64,000 nucleotides of DNA. Source: Symbiodinium kawagutii. Taxonomy: Eukaryota > Sar > Dinophyceae > Suessiales > Symbiodiniaceae. The notes below the pieces were generated by a model. It worked only from the letters and a program-made list of their open reading frames with translations. It was not told where the DNA came from and did not search any database. Positions within the stretch are counted from its first letter, which is position 1, and every line of letters starts with the position of its first letter. Position numbers and translations under genes: made by a program. The stretch spans positions 46,985 through 110,984 of the forward strand of contig VSDK01016832.1 of assembly GCA_009767595.1 (NCBI GenBank). The letters run 5' to 3'. Positions 10,401 to 22,723 of the stretch are shown one piece after another.

Positions 10401-13400
10401 GCTGAACTCCAAGGCTTCTAAGGTTTTCAACTGGGTCATCCAAACATCGGAACCTTCAAATAGGATCAAGGTAGGCTCAGCTTGGATCAACTGAGTGAGA
10501 CCTGCATGTTTTCATGAGTTGTTCGGATGGTTTTGAACATGCAAGTGTTGTGTTCATCGCATGTTGAGAATTATCAAACACAAAATTTGTTCAAATGGGC
10601 AGGACGAAATTCCGAAAACTCAAAATTCAAACGAGTAAAGGGTCATTTTTGATGTCTTTCCAGGCTCACTCTCGGCAAAATACATCATTGCCAGTTCGAA
10701 GCACACTTTTGTCCACAGCTGGCATTGCCAAGATAGCACAACACGCCCACTGAATGTTTTCCAAAACCTGAAAAAACTGGTTCAAACAGATCGCGGGGTT
10801 TGCCTTCGGGACCTGAAAAAAACAAAGCATGAAGCTTTTGCGAAAGGAAGCCAGGTTGTGACACACCACGCGAGCAAAATCTGAGCGTGAACGAAAACGT
10901 CTAAGGTTTGGTCCATGGCACATCATATTGGCTTACGCGTTCACCGACGCATGGCTTGCACTGTCGCGGGGGGAGGTTCTGCAAAAGACTGACATTTGAG
11001 ATAGCCTTTGCAGCACTTGTGCGATACATCTGGCCTTTGACAGTTTTTGTAGAATTTTCACTGGCACGAGAAAACCTTTTGCAAAGGTAGCCTGCCTAGT
11101 AAAATCTTGCTTCAACTTAGTTGCGATGTGCTCATGTGGTCCTGAGCGAGCGCGAACTCCACCCAGGTTTTGACTTCTGGATATTGATACACGAGACAAT
11201 CAACACAAGGTTGGCAACACCTGGAGTTCCATCGGGGCTCGCACAAACCTGGTATGAGTCCACATCTCCTCACAAGAACTTCACTAACTTGTCTCCTCAG
11301 AGAAACCACCGCAAGACCCACAGAGTGGTGAAGCGGTGATCAGAAAAAATGACAAGAACTCTGCAAGAGGAAAGGAATGAAAAGGACAGAGATGGACAAA
11401 GCATGGTGCGTATACTGAGTTGATCAAGATAGTAACTGAGCTATGCTGACCTAGTCACCAAGAAAAGAAACAAATACCACATCTTGGCAAATTTCGCGAC
11501 GGTCAACCACACTACCACGAAACTGGCATTATTGCTTCAAACAAGCTCCGCTCCCCAGAAAGGAAAAAACAAACTGTCAAGCTTAGAGTCAGGGGATTGC
11601 TGTCGCCAAGAATCCAAAAGGATTGATCACCGTTTCATAGGACTTATAAGCTAGTCACGGCTAGTCCAAGTCCCCGAATGAAATGGATGGAATCTTGGAA
11701 TCAAAGGCTATGATGGCCATAGCAGCCGTGAATTCCACAAAATGGCTTGGTGACCATCGGGTGCATCGCCACTTGCCCTGCCCAAGTGGCCTGATGCTGT
11801 GGCCACGTCGATGTAGTCGCTCTCGCAGCCACAGTCACTGAAGGACAGAGATCCTTTCTGAAGCGTGCGACTGTTTGCCGGGCACCTGAGGGGGGCACAG
11901 CTTTACCTTCCACAGGCTTGCCGCCGGTGCAACGGCGAATGTGAAACCATCTCAGTTGGTCCAGGGATGTCCAGGGTCCCAAGTGCAGGTCCTACCAAGT
12001 GCTGCAAGGCACTGCTTGCAAAGTGCACCTCCCTCTTCATCCTGGAAGAAACCCACTTCACATCGCTTGCAGAACTGCTGACCAGTCTCATCTTGGTGCT
12101 CGCCCCTGAGACATGGCTCGCAAGCTAAGCTTGCACCAGAAGGCTGACTTGTACCTGCAGCGAGTGGCTCTGTGGCAGAACAAGAATTGAAGTCACAGCA
12201 CTTTCTAAATCACAGCAGTTTCTCTCTCTTGCTTTCTCTGGGTGATTCTGTTCAAGTGTAGAAAGCTCAAATGAAAGCGAGCCAATCTAGCATAGTTCCA
12301 AGAAGTTACCAAGCAAATCCAAGCAGTTTAGTACTAATTTCGTTACCAACTTTCCAACGAACCCCAGTTCCAGCCTGCGGGGCAGGCCTCACAAATGTAG
12401 GTGGTGCCAATCTTATCTATGAGTTGCTTGGAGTAGGTCCCGCTTGGGCAGGCACTGCAACTGCGCATACGGATGCCGTTAGGAGGACTGACACTGGAAC
12501 TTGGTCACGGGAAAACCATGTGGTGGACCGTATGGCGATCATTGGTCCATTGATGCACATTGATGTCCATTGATGCCCGTTGCTGTGCATTGTAGATGCC
12601 ATGACTTCATCTCTTGCATCTGATGGTTAAGCGCAGCTACCAAGTTGAGTCATAGCTTCCATGCTATTGTGACATTCAAACTCTTGCCTATAAGTGATGG
12701 TTCCGAGACAACACCACAAGGAAACCCAAACATAAGTTCATCAAATAACCATTGCAGGATGTCAAATGACTCGGCAATCGCAACCACTTAACGCCCCATT
12801 CTATGGTGTGAAGGAACATTGCATAAATTACTTTTGACCAAGGATCAGAGATTGCTGGCGTTCTGGGGGGTGGGGGCACGATTTCCCGAGATATCCTCCG
12901 CCACCAAAATTTGGTGCTGTGAGCATTCATTCATGCAAAATCCTTGAGGTTTTAACATGTTTAAATTTCAGATTACTCGGAGTTCTTTGCCTTTTATGTC
13001 TTAGCTGGACATGACAAAATGTTGCCGGCAAACAGCTGTAGGATCTTGATTTGTTGCGGCGTCTGCTCTACTTGCGTAGAAAGTGAATGACAGGGAGCTG
13101 TTTCAAAGTGAGGCGCTTCAAGAGCAGTCATGCAAGAACAAAGTGCCCGAATCGAACCTGAGACCCTCCTTGTCATCTCGATTGGACACAAACTGCTGAG
13201 TGATCGTATTGTACATCCCAAACTGTGGGAAGCACGTGGTGTCATCGGGTAGCCAAGGCAACCTCGGCAATTCGAAACGCTCTAGACGGAGTGTTGTGAG
13301 TGTCCTCCTCGCTTTGCCCTGGTCTACAAGTTGTCGCAATGGGAGGTCCCCTGTTCCCAACACCACATGCACACTCCCAGAAGGTAGAAATATGTAGAAA

Positions 13401-16400
13401 CATGTAGAAACACGTGGAAACATCTAGAAACATCTGCAGAAACATTACACAAAACGAGCCACCAGATCTCCTCGTTGTTCTGCAGCCAGCGGCACACCAA
13501 AGGCTCCCACTCTTCGCCTCCCACAGAGTAGCACAGCAATCGTGCAAGTGGGACAACACTTGCAGCTTTTTCATGTTTTGGCATACCTGAAATGCTATGA
13601 AAAGGATCTGGTTGCAAGGAAAAATGCCCAGCAAAACCTTGGTACCTCCTACATTCTGTGTCTCTTGAGCCTCTCTTCTCTCCCTCTCCTCCCAACTCCT
13701 GACAATTCCCAACCTGTGTTCAACTGCTCCAACATGATCTTGTTCACTGTCTCAATATCCACCTTGAGGTTCTCAACAAACTTCTCGAGTCGTGCAGATA
13801 GAACTTTCAGATCGCCGCTCACTATCTTGGTGATGGGCGTACCAGCTCCAGCCGTCGACACATCTCCAATTGCCCATGCGAGCTTGTCGTGAGCTGGGAA
13901 GGCAGTTGTCACTGGAGACAAAGCCAAGAATGTAGGGTCTGGCACCCACCTCAAAGGAAGCACTTGAGGCTACGAATGGAAAATCGGAAAATATCGAAAT
14001 GCCAGGCAAGCTTCCAGATTAATCATGCTAGTTATCCCATAACGTTCAAAACAAAAACAGTCCAAGAGTACCAAAAGCTTGGTGTGTTAAGGTTTAGATC
14101 GCCCAACATCCCAAGCTTCAGCCTCCCCAATCTCCCCCCCTCAAACACACAAAATGGTCACCCGAAATAGAGAAATCCATCGAAGGCCTAGACTTTGCCA
14201 CTGCAAAGTGTGCCACAACGCAAATCTGTTTTGCAAAATTCTCTGGGTTGGGATCGCCCCCTCTCCCCTCCTCCTCCTCCTCCTCCTTGTTCTGGGCGCT
14301 AGGCTTTGCAGATGTTGCGAATGATGAACATATGTGAACAGAACATGAGCAAAGGTTAGAATATGTCAGAATCTCGGGGCAATGGTCAGAATTATGTGTC
14401 CACAGAAGTGGCAGAATTTTCGCAACATATGTCAGAAGAGCCTTCCCAATATGTTGGAATCTGATTGATTCTTGCCAAGCTTATTAGGAACAGAGACTCG
14501 ACCTTTGAAAAAATGGGAATGGGAATTTCACTAAAAGACATTCATTGGGGGTGCCACATGGGAACTGGTAGCCTCACGTCGAGACCCCCAGTTTCGTCAT
14601 TGCCGTTGCCATGCTTTTCAGGGCACGACTTTATAAGGTGCTCTTTGGCTTTTGTAAAATCCCCGGATCCGAAGATCAAGACACATTCGTGCAAAGGTAC
14701 TGAGTGTGCGCATGTAAGCGCCCAAACGAATAGATGGCAGGCAAGTCTTGACCATGTTCAATGCAATCCACATCATGTTCAATGCAAAGGCCACATCAAC
14801 ACGGTGTTGATTTGAAAGAAAAATGCCATCGACATCCATGCGTTCGGGTTGGAGCCTAGAGGGTTTCCACTCCAAGAAGGAGGTCAGTTCCTGTGTTGAC
14901 ATGCAGAAACTCAGTCCCAAACATCCCAAACTCAAAAGCACTCACAGCGACAAAATGTCCGCAGGCATCAACGTTCATGAGCAAAAATTGCAGCCAATAT
15001 TTCTCTGGAAACGACATGAAAAGTGTTGAGTGCGAAAGGATTCCAAGAAAAAAGGACTTTTTCAGTGGAGTTTTGAGAGGGTTGCAAACGCTTCAAATTC
15101 GAAGGTTGCTGGGGTTCTGTGTGACGTGAGAAGCGACTTCAAATGTCCTAAGGGTTACAGAGGTTGCCAACAGGTGACAAAGCTACCAGTCCAAGAAGAT
15201 TCTCCCTGATTGGCTCAAGCTCTTGTGCATCGTGATTCAGCATGCAGAATGCTGGCAGATACCAAAAGTGCATCAAAATAAACATGTTTATTTTAGTAGA
15301 AATGCTGCATTAAAGACACGGTTTATTGCACAAATGCAGCACTCCAAGCGCCATGATCTGACCGGCAAAATTTCATTCAATTTTCGGCTTTCAGCATCGC
15401 ATCATGAGGGTGACTGTTGTGGGATCCCGAAACTAAAACAACTTTTGGAGGCTGAAAGACGTGAACAAGATCCTAAGGCAATGAGTTTCAACGAAAAGGT
15501 GAAACAACTTTCTTTTCCAAAGCTTTTCTCAGCCGGGGCACCAGTAGAACACACTCTTGTACTCTGCTGCCGTCGTGCCCCAATCTTTGGCGACGCCAAG
15601 GGCCAAAGGCATGTTCCATTTCACAGCCTTCTGCGACATGGTGGTGGTGCCGTAACCCAAACCAGCGGTCATGTAAATGATGCATTTGCTACTGTCACTT
15701 CGGCATGCCGGCATGATGAAGAAGTATCCATCAGGGCAAACAGCCACCTTTTTGCCATCCGGTAAAATCTGAACCCCTGCAGTGTCGCCGGTGAATTGTA
15801 GATATGTTGACATCATGTTGTCATTGGCAAAGTTGGTCTCGCTGCAAGGTTTCATCTCAGACTTGTTCACTGCCGCAGGATTGTCGAAGTATTTCCTGAA
15901 ACCACGATTCAACAAGAGAACAGCAGTGACGCCTGTAAGGGGCAATTTTTCTTGTCATTTCCCACCTGAATTCCTATAGGATTTCCTTCTATTCCTTGGC
16001 ATATCCTGCCATGTCCGTGCAATGTTCCGCCAAGTTGCCAGGGTTGCTTCCATGTAGCATCAAAGCCTTGAACGACGGTCAGAGGGGTTCCCATCCCCAT
16101 CCGGTGACTCAGAAACTTGACGGATCTCTTACCAGTCCCTCCAACGCTGTCGCCGCAAGATGAAAATGACATGGGATGAAAATGAAGAATCTTGATAAAC
16201 CGGAAAGAGCCAAAACATCTGCACTGACAGGAAACTACACACTCTCAAAGCCATCGGCCACATGTCTGGTTTGCCAACTCAATGATCCAGAACAGCGACG
16301 AAATGGACAGCTACATGGCAAAATCTGCAGAAACAAAATGAACAAAACCTCTAACACCAACAAAGATTTCGGGCAAGCAGCCAGTCCAGTGGTCCAAGGC

Positions 16401-18045
16401 CAAACCCTCAGTCTCATAGGCTGCTTCGAGTTCCCTTGAACTGAAGTACACGCCCTCAGACCCGTCATATCCTGAACACAGCTGTTGCATCGAACTGGTG
16501 CACTGTGCCCTTTCTATATGACCGTCACAGCACATTACGAAGCCCGTTGCTGCTTGGGAAGAAGGGGCCCGGTGCCAGGTTCGTATAGGGTTCCTGCATC
16601 TCACTCAACAGTAGACACGATCTTTTCACCGAAACGCTGAGAACTCTGCCAGGGTGAACAGCCCCTTCACAGCACCTTTCCTTAACCTGGCCCCTTAACC
16701 CTGGCCCCTTACAGAAGGAGTGACGCAGGTCCAAACTCTTGAAGATTTGTGGAGAGCGAAGACTTCGGCTTGTGACAGTAGATTTGAAGTTCGTAGATCG
16801 ATTCCTTGATCAAACGTACCCCGGAAAAGAGTGAATGTCTTTTTGAAGCCAAGAGGTACCACGATATTTCAAGAGTCGAAATTTCAATGAAAGGGGACAC
16901 AGTGCTGGATGGTGTAGGGGCGGCATCCCATGGGCCCACGTAAGAGGAGAGAAAAAGATCCAAGCCTTTGCTCAGGATGAGCTTGGACAAATGGTGACGA
17001 GGCAAAGTGCAAAGGAGACATGTTAGGAACCAACAGGCGAAGCATGGCGAAGCATGGCGAAGCATGGCGAAGCATGGCGAAGCATGGCGAAGCGTCCCAA
17101 GCCATAAGACACCGAGGTAAAAAAATAGGATACCGCTGAGACAAAGAGACGAATAGCAGCTCGCATGTTCGCAGTAAAATGCAAGGAGACTGGCCCAGCC
17201 AAGCGCGAGCGGAGACTCTAGGCCCTCATTGAAGTCATTAAAAATGGCCAAGCCCAATCTGCGACGAGCATCCCATGCCACTGATGATCTTGGGAGGCGT
17301 CTTGAAGCTTTGAGTTTCATCCCAAGTCTCAGCATAGTAACCGGTCCATGCCTCCATCTGCACATGCATGTTGATTACCTGGGCTCACAGTGGTCTGGAA
17401 AGATCAGCACAAAATGAACACTTTTATTTATATGTTCGTTGAATTTTGCATAAATGATAAATCTTGATTGTAGGATGGAAATGGTGAGCCTGAAATTCAT
17501 CCTTGTATCATTACCTGGCCTTCCTTTGATGATCTTGAAATCTCGTCCATCTGGAGGACAGCCCTTCTGCTCTGCAAGCAAGGCGGAACCAAGGTGAAGG
17601 CAGGGCTGAATTCACAGAGTGAATCAAATCCAGAAAACCAAAATCCAAGATCTGAATTGATTGAATTGAGCTAATCAAAATTCAAGGTGAAGGGAGGGCT
17701 CGAAAAATCTTGGTTTCTTCTACCCAAGATCCATCGGATTCATGAGCTGTGGAACTTCATATGAGTTTGATTGCAAATGCCTAATCAATTCACTGCATTT
17801 TCCAGGGAATCAAATTTCCAAACTGACGTTTCTGACTTCTTGTGCCCCACAAAACAGCCTGTTTTTGTATCCTTTTGTTGCGCGCCAAGCAACATCTGGC
17901 CCATTCGGGCCGCAGCCACGGTCGGCGACATTGTTCGGCATGGTGCAGCTGGCTATCGAATAGTAAGCCTCGGCCTGCCCTGCAGCTGGCTCAGAGAAGG
18001 TGACATTGAAGCCCAACATGTCCTGGAAAAGTGCAACGGGCATCG
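3246..18045 (-). CDS. Multi-exon gene: substrate-binding domain + Cys-rich region + multi-TM domain (5' and 3' ends missing)
   Basis: Seventeen exons join in one frame: 17894-18045, 17273-17378, 16387-16471, 15542-15895, 13714-13949, 13463-13517, 13158-13262, 12375-12460, 11992-12154, 11782-11885, 10074-10131, 8271-8379, 7175-7280, 5400-5458, 4020-4400, 3850-3921, 3246-3518. They give about 830 residues. Order: a type-2 periplasmic-binding-like domain (OpuAC/glycine-betaine type), paired-Cys modules like GCC2/GCC3 or ephrin-receptor-like repeats, then several TM helices. I recall this combination as an expanded dinoflagellate family; its function is unknown, a membrane receptor or uptake protein being plausible. 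Donors are 10 GT, 3 GC and 3 GA; 14 of 16 acceptors are AG|G. The signal peptide and first exon(s) are not found. The last exon runs into the LINE at 3245, so the rest of the TM domain is either beyond the LINE or lost. Least certain junctions: exon 1 start, exons 2-3, 3-4, 9-10 and 11-12. Confidence 0.75.
5400..12460 (-). CDS. Exons 8-14: extracellular Cys-rich (GCC2/GCC3-like) region
   Basis: Exons 8-9 give repeated CxxC modules such as SCSACPSGTY, CEACPAGTSQPSG, CEPCLRGE, FCKRCEVGFF and LCKQC. Exon 10 holds SFSDCGCESDYIDV and exon 11 ICEKCQVGLECPLMG. Exon 12 reads GTHPLHEDYVPQIAEGFYST; exon 13 has RCGTVSQCPGG and PCGECPPGRQG; exon 14 (19 codons) has GECKACDD just before the first TM helix. 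Spacing and glycine pattern match the Cys-rich repeats of ephrin-receptor-like/GCC2_GCC3 domains, which are extracellular. Exon 8 leaves by a GC donor, exon 12 by GC, exon 9 apparently by GA. The intron between exons 11 and 12 contains a 1.2 kb array of an 11-bp repeat. Confidence 0.72.
8073..8114 (+). repeat. CTT/TTC trinucleotide run
   Basis: A short pure run of TTC units inside an intron of the binding-protein/receptor-like gene. No coding role is seen; on the minus strand it would read as an Arg or Lys/Glu run in different frames. Confidence 0.85.
8411..9632 (+). repeat. Degenerate 11-bp tandem repeat array (~1.2 kb)
   Basis: The unit is close to GATTCCCAATA or GATTCCTAATA and repeats about 110 times with substitutions and occasional length changes. 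The period is 11 bases, so all three minus frames carry an 11-residue super-repeat (for example ESIRNLLGIYW), which produces spurious ORFs. The array fills much of the intron between exons 11 and 12 of the binding-protein/receptor-like gene. Confidence 0.9.
13158..18045 (-). CDS. Exons 1-7: OpuAC-like substrate-binding domain
   Basis: Exon 1 gives MPVALFQDMLGFNVTF and a Cys pair; exon 2 gives HVQMEAWTGYYAETWDE; exon 3 GYDGSEGVYFSSRELEAAYE; exon 4 (118 codons) contains KPCSETNFAND and TYLQFTGD. The exon 4-5 junction completes FYWWVPDPTFLAL. Exons 5-6 encode DIETVNKIMLEQLNTG and CRWLQNNEEIW, and exon 7 LPWLPDDTTCF. The late 'IML-Q ... WL-NN--IW--WLP' pattern is like the C-terminal lobe of glycine-betaine-binding proteins, in which aromatic residues bind quaternary amines. 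That substrate is inference. All junctions keep frame. Introns are 190-1,600 bases and hold no other recognised gene. Confidence 0.72.
14258..14287 (+). repeat. CTC-rich tract
   Basis: Pyrimidine tract of CTC units inside the intron between exons 4 and 5 of the receptor-like gene. Nothing else is seen there. Confidence 0.8.
17036..17094 (+). repeat. 10-bp tandem repeat GAAGCATGGC
   Basis: Five to six near-perfect head-to-tail copies inside the intron between exons 2 and 3 of the receptor-like gene. There are no spacers, so it is not a CRISPR array. Confidence 0.9.
17515..17571 (-). other. Possible extra 57-base exon in the receptor-like gene
   Basis: On the minus strand a pyrimidine-rich acceptor (CTTGCAG) precedes 57 bases that end in a clean donor (CCAG|GTAATG). 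The length is a multiple of three, so inclusion between exons 1 and 2 would keep frame and insert 19 residues. It could be an alternative exon or chance; exons 1 and 2 also join well without it. Confidence 0.3.
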
Positions 18046-18596
18046 CTAGCGCGGAAATACCACATGATATCCGTCTGATATCCCTTGGTCTTGGTCTTTG
18101 CCTCTGTTCCAAACATGAACATGAACATGTGGTGTGCACAGTGCATGTATGAAAATGTCCATGTATGAGTTAATGTCTTTAACCTTTACACTTTCGAATA
18201 TTTTCAACCATAACCTCTTTCAACATTCACAGAACAAACACGTGTGAAACGGTGGTTTTGATAGGAACATTTTGAGATGTATTCACCAAAAAGAGTGTGT
18301 GTGTGTGCGCGTGTGCGTGTCGTATTTGTGCTTGTTGCTGGCTGAATACATGTTGGTATGTATGCATATCTAGAAATACAATATAAATATATAATACTTT
18401 ATAAAAAAAAAATAAGATATCTGCGTGTCCCCCGTGCTTGCAAGTACACGTGTTAATTTGCCGACTATGTAGGTGCATGCGTGTATGTGCGTGTGGCCGG
18501 GCTGTCCGCATAAACGCAACAATTCTACAAGGCATATGGTATCTCTTCAGCAGGTGTGGTGTGTACTTGTTGATATATTGATTCATCTACTTACTG

Positions 18597-18612
18597 TTTT
18601 TTTTTTTTTGTG

Positions 18613-18645
<33 letters not shown>

Positions 18646-18649
18646 TTGC
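18597..18649 (+). repeat. Poly-T followed by (GT)n
   Basis: About ten T residues and then two GT runs separated by TTTG. Simple repeat; the Cys/Val reading is spurious. Confidence 0.9.
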
Positions 18650-20396
18650 TTGTTGTGATTGTGGTTGTGCGTGCGCATCTCCAGGGACTGAAAATGCAGG
18701 GTGTGGCAGGAGGGCCACGTACAGTTCTGCAGCTGCAAGATGCTCAAGGCAAGTTCCGTTTTGTTAATTGTTGTTGTCGGCAGGGCGACTGACCTAGGCC
18801 ATCAAATCAGCTCGTCACACAAACATGTGAGCACTGCTGGCCCGATCTGCACGATATACCCAGGACCCTCATTTCATCGCATATTTGTCAGTGTTTGGAC
18901 CGTCAAACTAAACGTAAAGCTTCCACATGGCCAACTTTGGTCATTCAAGCATGGGAGCGTAGGATGGCATGAAGCCACCCCTCAACGAAGACACTCATCA
19001 TTTCCGTGATTTGAACATGGAACGCATTGGAAAGCCGTGTCCGTGTAATTACCGGCGGGTGGTCACTACTTGCTTTGGGCCCCATCCTGTTGCCACACTT
19101 GAAAAAATTCAAATCGCGGTCCAACAAACAGCTTTCAAACATAGGATTCGGCGGAGCCAGAACCCGCATGTCCTTCAACAGCTTGAAATATGTTCAACAC
19201 ATTCCAACACTGCCTCTCTCAAGTTTGGGACTTGCTGGACTTGCGTTTTGTATGTTTTGTGTCTTCCTTTTTTTGGGTTCTGGAGGCCGTCACTTGCAAG
19301 GGCTTGCGTGATGGGTCGCGGACAGAGCTGCTAAAAGGGCAAGCCCAGCTGCAGCTCGCATGCGGAACAGCAGTAGCATGTTGAACTCAAGGAAGCAGAG
19401 CACATGCGCACTCCGGGGGGGCAGCCCAAGTTCGCAGTTCGGAAATGCCAACGCAAAGTCATGCTGAAGGCACAACCATTTTGAACCCCAAACATCCCCA
19501 AATCCTCATCCAGTGGGTGTCAAACCCTTGCTGACAGCATCCCGTTGGGCTTAGACTAGATGAAGTGACTGCGCCAAAGAAGGGTGTTGACACCGGCTTC
19601 CAGCTGCAGTGTGCAATCTCAAGCTGTCTCTTTTTGTAGTGTTGAGAAGCTGACTCCTTTGCATCTATATTTCGATGGTAAACTCAGAACTTCAGTTAGC
19701 TGGGAGGCTTGGGAAAAATTGGAGTGTTTGTCCGAATGCTTCCCATGAGTGATTGTGTAAAGTCTGTAAAAAAAGTAAAAAGCAAAACAAAAGTACAAAC
19801 AATGTAGAAATGAAAACAAAGTAGAAAACATGTAGAAAAGGGATGTACTGGCTGCCTGTCTAGGCTCGCGCTGGTCGAAAATAACTCTCGATGCCCATCC
19901 AACTGTATAGTATAAAAGTGAAACTCAAAAAAAATCTGCAACTCTTGTGCCATTGGAGCTCCTGCACCAAGATACTCGCCATGTAGGTGGTCGCTTTGGC
20001 AGCAGCCCACGATCCCATTGTGAAGCCCCTCAGCCGGCAACGTGGAACTGGTAACCAGAGGAACCAAAGGAACCAGTGGAACATGTGGAAGATTCATGTT
20101 TCTTCGACATGAAGACAACACGGAGGAAAAAAAAGGAGAACATGTCCAGGAAGATTAAGGAAACCAAAGGAAAACGATGATGTCGAACATTCAATTTGGC
20201 ATGTGGGAATTGACTCATCGAACCTACCAGGGTTCCAGGTTGCTATGTGATCCTAACTCCGTGAACATGCTGCTGACTGTGCAAAAATTCCAACTTAGGG
20301 GCTGAAATAGAGAACCCCGGCTTGTACTACAATACAACCTTATTATATGAACTCAAAAACACATCCATAGAATAGTCTGACATATGGGTTGGCAGT

Positions 20397-21070
20397 TCAT
20401 TTGACATGGATATACTTTTTTTGCACTCTCGCATCTGCTGCTACACTTGTACTGACACAACTGTCCTGACACATCATAGCAAGTCTGAGAATCAATCCAA
20501 AAAGCGGGTCTTCCTTTGTATCATTTGACATGTCTTGCCAGTGCTTGGAGGGTTCCATCTCACATGTATTTCGATAATTTCGGCTCACATGCTTTCTGGC
20601 GTATTGTTTGATATGCGTTCTGACACCCTGATGTTGTTGCGTTTTCATCGGACATGTGTCTAACATGCTCATCCAAGATGCGTTGTCATATTCTTCTGGT
20701 GCACAATAAATTCTGACAGGGTCTGACAAAATATCTTAATGATCTCTGACATGTGTCATGACCGTGTATTTTGACATGTTTGTTTGACACATGTCTTGAG
20801 ATGTTGACCTTTGACCCTGGCTTTGAGTCCACCTGGCCTTGTTTGATTTGCTGTGCTTGTTTGATTTCACATCTTGACATCACAGGCTTAGTCTGAGACC
20901 GGTCTGAGATACCTGGGGGTCCTTTCAATCCAAATCGTTTGATATGTTCACATCTTCACCTCTGACTGACCTTTGACATTTTCGACAGGCCCAGTGGACC
21001 CTGACATGCTGTGACTGAAAATCCTTACAGGTGGGGGTCGCGTAGATGTTCACGGTTTTGTAGACCCGAC
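20397..21070. repeat. Region dense in degenerate GACATGT words
   Basis: Dozens of variants of TTTGACATGT, CTGACA and their near-palindromic partner ACATGTC occur at irregular spacing over about 670 bases. No unit of fixed length is evident. I see no gene in it. Confidence 0.5.
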
Positions 21071-22545
21071 ATGTGTGAAATCCCGCAGCTGTGGTCCAGA
21101 ATATGTATGTATATATATATATATATTTATAATGATTGTAATCATCATGTCCCGAATCGATTGCAAAGCGGACTTCTCTAGCATTACATAGCATTACATC
21201 TTTTTCTTTCTTCCAATTCAATCTTATCCCTTGGAATGCACATTGGAACAATCCTAGCGGCACAGGATAGGTCTCACCAGTCGTAGGATTCACCTTGGGG
21301 CAAGGAATTGGAGCGAACGACAGAATCGTGAGGCACACACACACACAGCAGAGTCTGCATGGGAGTCCTACTATCTGAACTCCGCAGTCCAAGGTCGAAC
21401 ATCGCAAGTTACACATGGGATGATCTAAGGTATCTAAGTGGGTGCTGGGGATTTTCATAGATAGGGATTGTCAATCTGGCGAAGTAACGGATGGAGTTTG
21501 TATCAGGGAGAACATGTTACCAGTATTGCTATAATCAATGCACAAATTCCTGTGACACTGCTGAAAAATGATGAGTTCGTACAGTCAACAGGTGCAAAGA
21601 GTCAATGTAATTTAGTCATACTTCTGCATACCCCCTCTCCAATCAGGATGCTAATAGGTACAGCTGGCATATTATTGGAATAAGAGACACAGGAAATGGT
21701 ATGAGCTCAATGAAAGCGAAGCAAATGTATAATTTCCACTTGAAAAGAAATACGTAGCAGGGTGTTGGGTTCCAAGGTGCTTCTTGATCAAATTTGCTGA
21801 TCACTCTAGCGCATCTGAGAGGTTGTTCCACCACCTAAATGCCTCTTGCGCTCCAACTTGGTGGCACAAGGCTAGTTGGAAGATTAATCAATCACTTCAT
21901 GGTGCTCCGTCCGTGCCATGTCATTTCCAGTTGCCTTCTAAGTTTCAACTGCCTTTCATGTCAGAATTTAGAGGATTTTGAATGCTGTGGTAACTGTACG
22001 GTCGAGACTTGTCTTAAGAAACCCATATAGAACAAGAAACATCAAGAAACTAGACTCGGAACTTTGCTTCAAATCTTCAGTTGATACTATAACTATATAC
22101 TGTATACTAAATATCATGTTGCAATATGTTACAATTGTTTTCTAAGTACAGTTTGTGATTTGATTTGTTCATAGACCTGGTAATCTCTACACCAAAGACT
22201 GCTAGCTCCAGCTCTGAAGGCCGTCTCTGGATCTGAGCGACAAGATTTTGGCGCTGCCACGGAAGAGTAGCGTTTGCCAAGCACTGGGCCATGGCCGCAG
22301 GCGCCAGCAAGCCTGGAGGCGCAGCGACAACGGCACCCAGTCATCCCAGTGAGTTTGAGATCTTCGCATTGGGATGACTGGGACTTCTGAGTCACCCGAA
22401 TTCAGAGATCTTCTCATCGACTTGAGAAATGAACGAAAGGCAGATGGAGAAAAAAGGGGAGGATGCTACGGCAAAGGGAACGATAAGGATGATCAACTCA
22501 ACAAAGCATGTGGATGGATCACGGCAGAGTGAAACGACGATGTAA

Positions 22546-22548
22546 AAC

Positions 22549-22602
<54 letters not shown>

Positions 22603-22723
22603 CATGATGATGATGAGGATGATGCTGCTGCTGCTGGTGGTGGTGGTGTTGGTGATTGTGATCCTGATACCGATTACGATGAGTATGATGATCACGAGGA
22701 GGACGAAGATGATGACGATGGTG
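22546..22723 (+). repeat. (GAT)n array with imperfect flank
   Basis: Pure GAT/ATG units from about 22549 to 22620, continuing with interruptions (GCT, GGT, GAC, GAG) to about 22720. All six frames give homopolymers (His, Met, Ile, Asp), so the ORFs here are artefacts. Confidence 0.93.

Noticed and set aside
11701-11982. Minus ORF covering exon 10 of the receptor-like gene in another frame
   Set aside because: The frame with SFSDCGCESDYIDV joins to its neighbours in phase; the other does not.
17036-17094. Possible CRISPR-like repeat
   Set aside because: Units are contiguous without spacers, and the genome is eukaryotic.
18473-18792. Poly Cys-Val ORFs
   Set aside because: Translations of the (GT)n run.
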